Positions 6,554 through 9,388 of a DNA stretch of 9,388 nt are shown here, in pieces. Source of the stretch: Alphaproteobacteria bacterium (lineage in GTDB: Bacteria; Pseudomonadota; Alphaproteobacteria; Micropepsales; Micropepsaceae); contig PKWC01000094.1 of the NCBI GenBank assembly GCA_003131925.1, positions 1 through 9,388 of the forward strand. The letters are read 5' to 3'. Numbering within the stretch: the first letter of the stretch is position 1; each line of letters opens with the position of its first letter. The notes beneath the pieces were generated by a model. The model did no database searches, was not told the origin of the DNA, and was given only the letters and a program-made list of their open reading frames with translations. The translations under genes and the position numbers were made by a program.

Positions 6554-7549
6554 TCAGTGGGCGCCCGGGCACCGCTCGACTTCCACCGTGACGTGACTGA
6601 GGCCGGCAATATCCGAGAGCATGGCCTTGTATGCGCTTGGCGGTTTGGGATCGTCGGAAACCAGCGCGACAACAGCCGCACAATGACCAGGCCCGATCCG
6701 CCACACATGCAGGTCGGCAATCTTGTCCGTCCGGTTGCGAAGCCTTTGGGCAATGGACTCGACAAGCAGACCGCGCGGCCGCATGTCGAGCAGCACGGCT
6801 CCGGCAGCTTTCACGAGCCCCCATGACCAGCTCGCAATGACGCAGGCGCCCACTATGCCCATAACAGCGTCCATCCATACCCAACCGAGCTGGCGTCCGG
6901 CGAGCAACCCTGCGATTGCCAGGACCGACACGGCCGCATCCGCCAATACGTGTACATAGGCCGCGCGCAGATTGTTGTCGCGCGCCGCGTGACGGTCCTC
7001 GCGGCCGCTTGGGTTGTGCCGATGCTCATGGTGGTGATCGTCGTGAGTGCGCTCCGCTTGATTCGCGTGATCATGGGTGTGGACATGCTCATGATCGTCC
7101 CTGAGAAGCCAGGCGCTGAGAAGGTTGACGCCGAGGCCGAGAAACGCGATCGGAATCGCCTGGTTAAACGCGATGTGCACGGGATGAAACAGTCGATTGA
7201 TGCTCTCATAGCCGATTAGCATCGCGATCATTGCAAGCGCGATCGCGCTGGTAAAAGCGGCGAGGTCGCCGAGTTTGCCCGTGCCGAAAGTGAACCGGTC
7301 GTCGCGTGAGAGGCGGCGCGCGTAGGTGTAGGCCAGCGCGGCGATGAACAATGCGCCGGCATGGGTGGACATGTGAAGACCGTCGGCGATCAGCGCCATC
7401 GAGCCGAACAAGGCTCCGCCACCGATCTCGGCCACCATCATCACGCCGCAGATTCCGATCACGATCCAACTGCGGCGTTCGTTCCTGCCGTGTCCAGAGC
7501 CCAGAAAGACGTGCTCGTGCCGGAAATTATCGATCGAATGGTCATGCAT
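6554..7549 (-). CDS. dmeF: Cation diffusion facilitator, DmeF-type Co(II)/Ni(II) efflux transporter
   Basis: The 331-residue protein is an inner-membrane cation diffusion facilitator expected to export divalent metal using the proton gradient. The start at 7549 (MHDHSIDNFRHEH) matches the His-containing N-terminus of DmeF proteins and has GGGAG eight bases upstream; the 70 residues before it overlap the regulator gene and are rejected. Six helices are predicted, with helix 2 carrying HMSTH (H59, H63) and helix 5 carrying HVLAD (H200, D204). The His-x3-His form in helix 2, instead of His/Asp-x3-Asp, fits the DmeF clade. A His-rich loop at about 153-188 lies between helices 4 and 5. The C-terminal domain contains ADLHVWRIGPGHCAAVVALV and LSHVTVEVERC, again DmeF-like. 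It lies 32 bases downstream of an RcnR/DmeR-type repressor and is probably cotranscribed with it. Co/Ni preference is inferred from family and partner. Confidence 0.9.
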   Translation of the reverse strand: MHDHSIDNFRHEHVFLGSGHGRNERRSWIVIGICGVMMVAEIGGGALFGSMALIADGLHMSTHAGALFIAALAYTYARRLSRDDRFTFGTGKLGDLAAFTSAIALAMIAMLIGYESINRLFHPVHIAFNQAIPIAFLGLGVNLLSAWLLRDDHEHVHTHDHANQAERTHDDHHHEHRHNPSGREDRHAARDNNLRAAYVHVLADAAVSVLAIAGLLAGRQLGWVWMDAVMGIVGACVIASWSWGLVKAAGAVLLDMRPRGLLVESIAQRLRNRTDKIADLHVWRIGPGHCAAVVALVSDDPKPPSAYKAMLSDIAGLSHVTVEVERCPGAH

Positions 7550-7581
7550 GGTTGCGTCTCCCACGCCCGAAACGTCAGGGC

Positions 7582-7860
7582 TCACTTGATGTAGGTGCGG
7601 AGGACGTCCAAGAGCTCGTCCGCCGCCTGCTGCTCGGAGCGCGATGCCTTGCGATCGGAATCGACCATGTGCATCAGAATGTGATCCTCCACGACTTCGG
7701 CCATGATGCCGTTGATCGCACCGCGCGCGGCCGTCAGAAGCCGCATCACCTCGCTGCAACCCTCATCGGCGTCCAGTGCCCGCTCCAGCGCGTCGATCTG
7801 TCCGCGCAAGCGCCGGACGCGGTTGAGAAGCTTCTGCTTTTCGGCGACGACGTGCGCCAT
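7582..7860 (-). CDS. dmeR: RcnR/DmeR-type Ni/Co-responsive repressor (CsoR/FrmR family)
   Basis: The 92-residue all-helical protein belongs to the CsoR/RcnR/FrmR family of tetrameric repressors. The start at 7860 has GAGGGG a few bases upstream. Recognisable segments are KQKLLNRVRRLRGQIDALERALD (helix 1), the C35 region EGCSEVM, then ARGAINGIMAEVVEDHILMH and the C-terminal DVLRTYIK. The positions used by E. coli RcnR to bind Ni/Co (His3, Cys35, His60, His64) are all present at the same numbers, which argues for Ni/Co sensing rather than Cu (CsoR, Cys-His-Cys) or formaldehyde (FrmR). Apo-protein would bind DNA and metal binding would release it, inducing the downstream efflux gene. Two candidate operators lie directly upstream, implying autoregulation. 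The symbol follows the DmeRF pairing known in rhizobia; RcnR-like would be equally descriptive. Confidence 0.88.
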   Translation of the reverse strand: MAHVVAEKQKLLNRVRRLRGQIDALERALDADEGCSEVMRLLTAARGAINGIMAEVVEDHILMHMVDSDRKASRSEQQAADELLDVLRTYIK

Positions 7861-7875
7861 TTTGTCCCCTCTATC

Positions 7876-7891
7876 ATACCCCTTAGGGTAC
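7876..7891. promoter_or_regulatory. Candidate DmeR operator 1
   Basis: ATACCCCTTAGGGTAC contains the inverted repeat TACCC-CTTA-GGGTA (7877-7890). It lies 16-31 bases upstream of the dmeR start and overlaps the leader or promoter. A G/C tract flanked by TA-rich inverted repeats is the kind of site bound by CsoR/RcnR-family repressors. Assignment to this regulator is inferred from position and shape. Confidence 0.6.
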
Positions 7892-7898
7892 TTGCGTT

Positions 7899-7914
7899 AT
7901 ATCCATGGGGGTAT
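7899..7914. promoter_or_regulatory. Candidate DmeR operator 2
   Basis: ATATCCATGGGGGTAT aligns with operator 1 over 16 bases (consensus ATAYCCMTKRGGGTAY) and is an imperfect palindrome. The two centres are 23 bases apart, roughly two helical turns. On the minus strand, a TATATA at 7912-7917 could be the -10 of the dmeR promoter, but its -35 (TTTTCG-like) is poor. Site 2 would overlap that -10 and site 1 would lie just downstream of the start point, a layout suited to repression. Confidence 0.5.
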
Positions 7915-8121
7915 ATAGGGGTTTTCGAGCGCGGCGAAAAACCCGTGTTGGGAGACACTCTTTCTCCAAGCTTGGCCCGGATACTGGGTCCGCATCAACG
8001 CAACTAGGAAACAAATGAACCCGCGACCTAGCAGCCGGTCCGACGATTGCGACAGTGGACCCTTCGCGTCTGGTGCAATTTCGCCGGTCCGTTCCGCCGC
8101 TCGGGACGTGCATGTGACAGT

Positions 8122-8154
8122 TCGGATCGGAGCGGCAGCTCGCCGCTGATCCGA
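8122..8154 (+). repeat. Strong hairpin in the leader of the Nramp-related gene
   Basis: TCGGATC (8122-8128) pairs with GATCCGA (8148-8154). Directly inside, AGCGGC (8131-8136) pairs with GCCGCT (8142-8147), leaving only a GG bulge (8129-8130) and a five-base loop. This is a 13-base-pair stem, the strongest hairpin in the 470-base gap between dmeR and the transporter. No T-run follows. If transcription starts upstream it would be a 5' leader element about 50 bases before the leader ORF; otherwise it could be a boundary element between the divergent units. Confidence 0.55.
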
Positions 8155-8207
8155 TAGACACCTGCTTCCCGGGCTTAGGCAAACCGCTTAAGCGAGAGGA
8201 GGCAAGA

Positions 8208-8309
8208 ATGTTCTGCGTTCTCATCCGGCCGTTTGTGGCTATGTATCAGGGCTCCCCAACCTCGGCGGCAGTGATCCCCCTGAACGCCGGTGCTCCAAGG
8301 CCCGAATAG
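8208..8309 (+). CDS. Putative 33-residue leader ORF upstream of the Nramp-related transporter
   Basis: The ATG at 8208 is preceded by GAGAGGAGG (8195-8203), one of the best ribosome binding sites in the window, with four bases between it and the start codon. The frame encodes 33 residues beginning MFCVLIRPFVAM and ending APRPE, then TAG at 8307-8309. That is 22 bases before the transporter start, in a different frame. The transporter's own site (GAAGG, 8319-8323) is weaker. The arrangement, a well-translated short ORF just before a metal transporter, resembles regulatory leader peptides such as MgtL of Mg transporters. The peptide is proline-containing near the end (AGAPRPE). I know of no homologue. 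Coding status is inferred from the ribosome binding site and position; it could instead be an RNA element that merely looks like an ORF. Confidence 0.5.
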   Translation: MFCVLIRPFVAMYQGSPTSAAVIPLNAGAPRPE

Positions 8310-8331
8310 CGACCACACGAAGGTCACGTCC

Positions 8332-9381
8332 ATGAGTGACAAAAGCACCGGTTCCCAGGTCACGGCAGCGCTCGACTCGGCACACGTCGGCGACATGGAA
8401 GGGGCGTTCGGCACAATCCGCCTTGGCGACGACGCCCCCCGCACCGGGACGATGGCGCGGCTTAGAACGTTGTTGGCCGTCGTCGGCCCCGGCCTAATCG
8501 TTATGGTCGGGGACAATGATGCGGGTGCCTTCGGCACCTATACGCAAGCGGGACAGAATTATGGAACCAGCCTGCTCTGGGTACTCATCCTGCTCGTGCC
8601 CGTGCTTTACGTGAACCAGGAGATGGTACTGCGCCTGGGCGTCGTCGCGGGTGTCGGGCATGCCCGGTTGATTCTGGAACGCTTTGGGAGATTCTGGGGC
8701 GCTTTCAGCGTGATCGACCTGTTTATTCTCAACGCACTGACAATCGTCACCGAGTTTATCGGTATCAGCCTGGGCCTGGATTACCTCGGTCTCCCAAAAG
8801 TCGCCGGCGTACTTCTTGCTGCAATCGTAGTTGTCTCTGCTGCCAGCACCGGGTCTTTCAAGCGCTTTGAACGCATCTGCATGGTTCTGGTCGCCGGATC
8901 GCTCCTTCTCATTCCCATTTTTGTGATGGTTCATCCCAGTTTTGGCCAAGTGGGCCACGATTTGCTGATCCCGGCGATGCCAAAGGGCGGGGACCTGTCC
9001 CAAGTCGTCCTTCTCATCATTGGAATCGTCGGTACCACTGTTGCTCCCTGGCAATTGTTTTTTCAGCAATCTTACATAATCGACAAGCGGATCACCCCGC
9101 GATTTATGACGTATGAGAAGATGGACCTATGGTTGGGAATCGTGATCGTCATCGTAGGGGCGATCGCGATGATCGCCTTTACTGGGGCGGCGTTCGCCGG
9201 GCATCGGGAATTCGGCCATTTCACCGATGCGGGCGGCGTGGCCGCGGGTCTCGGAAAGTATGTAGGACGAGCCGCGGGCATACTATTCGCTGTGGCGCTG
9301 ATTGACGCTTCGATCATCGGCGCCGCCGCAGTTGGCCTTTCGACTTCTTACGCCTTAGGCGATGTGCTAGCAGGCTGTTGA
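8332..9381 (+). CDS. Nramp-related divalent metal transporter, truncated at its 3' end
   Basis: Translation starts at 8332 after GAAGG (8319-8323). The 349 residues show a polar N-terminus of about 45 residues, then about eight membrane helices of the Nramp (LeuT-fold) superfamily. Helix 1 reads GPGLIVMVGDNDAGAFGTY, aligning with GPG...DPGNF of canonical Nramps, so the metal-site DPGN is DAGA (63-66). Helix 6 reads GTTVAPWQLFFQQS, so MPH is APW (238-240). Asp63 is kept, but the Asn, Met and His are replaced. This places the protein among Nramp-related transporters rather than Mn/Fe MntH; loss of the Met is a known feature of Mg-transporting relatives, so Mg or another hard ion is possible. 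The family sequence ends at YALGDV (340-345) and is followed by four foreign codons and a stop at the IS-like junction. Remaining C-terminal helices are lost, so the product is probably non-functional. Confidence 0.85.
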   Translation: MSDKSTGSQVTAALDSAHVGDMEGAFGTIRLGDDAPRTGTMARLRTLLAVVGPGLIVMVGDNDAGAFGTYTQAGQNYGTSLLWVLILLVPVLYVNQEMVLRLGVVAGVGHARLILERFGRFWGAFSVIDLFILNALTIVTEFIGISLGLDYLGLPKVAGVLLAAIVVVSAASTGSFKRFERICMVLVAGSLLLIPIFVMVHPSFGQVGHDLLIPAMPKGGDLSQVVLLIIGIVGTTVAPWQLFFQQSYIIDKRITPRFMTYEKMDLWLGIVIVIVGAIAMIAFTGAAFAGHREFGHFTDAGGVAAGLGKYVGRAAGILFAVALIDASIIGAAAVGLSTSYALGDVLAGC

Positions 9382-9388
9382 AAAACCT
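9367..9388. mobile_element. Probable end of an insertion sequence, cut by the window edge
   Basis: The last bases, CTAG followed by CAGGCTGTTGAAAAACCT, resemble the terminal inverted repeats (GGCTGTTGAAAAA-type) of a common group of insertion sequences, and CTAG could be a target site. The transporter homology stops exactly here, which supports an insertion. No transposase is visible because only about 20 bases are present. The IS family cannot be assigned securely. Confidence 0.55.

Noticed and set aside
8015..8149. Short plus-strand ORF of 44 codons with an AGGA upstream
   Set aside because: Its composition is Arg/Ser-rich and it ends inside the strong hairpin at 8122-8154. The ribosome binding site is modest compared with the ORF at 8208.
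7861..8331. Known metal riboswitch (yybP-ykoY Mn or NiCo type) upstream of the transporter
   Set aside because: I could not find the conserved loop sequences of either class by eye; a covariance-model search would decide.

Overview
The window looks like chromosomal DNA from a GC-rich Gram-negative bacterium, most likely an alphaproteobacterium. This is inferred from gene content (a DmeR/DmeF-type metal efflux pair, a LemA/TPM membrane operon, a GloVer-repeat exported protein) and GC-rich codon use; no rRNA or other taxonomic marker is present. The final 22 bases resemble the end of an insertion sequence, so the window may be a contig that stopped at a repeat.

Left part (1-2233). An exported protein made of seven GloVer-type repeats (109-1361, +) is broken by an apparent one-base loss near 320-322. 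A gap of about 390 bases follows, with one strong hairpin and no convincing gene. A small exported or membrane-anchored low-complexity protein (1751-2122, -) is divergent from the next gene.

Middle part (2234-6314). A PLP-dependent threonine/serine dehydratase-like enzyme (2234-3196, +) ends just before a hairpin that overlaps a possible promoter (3199-3226). Then comes a compact + strand operon: LemA lipoprotein (3262-3864), exported TPM protein with a glycine-rich tail (3872-4621), and a second TPM-like protein with two membrane helices (4621-5178, stop and start codons sharing one base). A Cof-type HAD phosphatase (5236-6075) follows 57 bases later. A 71-residue unrecognised protein (6099-6314, -) converges on it.

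Right part (6315-9388) is a metal-homeostasis block. dmeF-like Co/Ni efflux (6554-7549, -) lies downstream of an RcnR/DmeR-type sensor (7582-7860, -) that keeps the His3/Cys35/His60/His64 ligand set. Two similar imperfect palindromes sit just upstream of the sensor and are good operator candidates. Divergently, an Nramp-related transporter (8332-9381, +) has a non-canonical metal site (DAGA for DPGN, APW for MPH). A structured leader precedes it, containing a strong hairpin and a 33-codon ORF with a very strong ribosome binding site. The transporter stops early where the IS-like end begins.

The observations most worth following are the leader ORF and RNA structure upstream of the Nramp-related gene, the altered metal-binding residues of that transporter, its probable truncation by a mobile element, and the duplicated operator upstream of the DmeR-like sensor.
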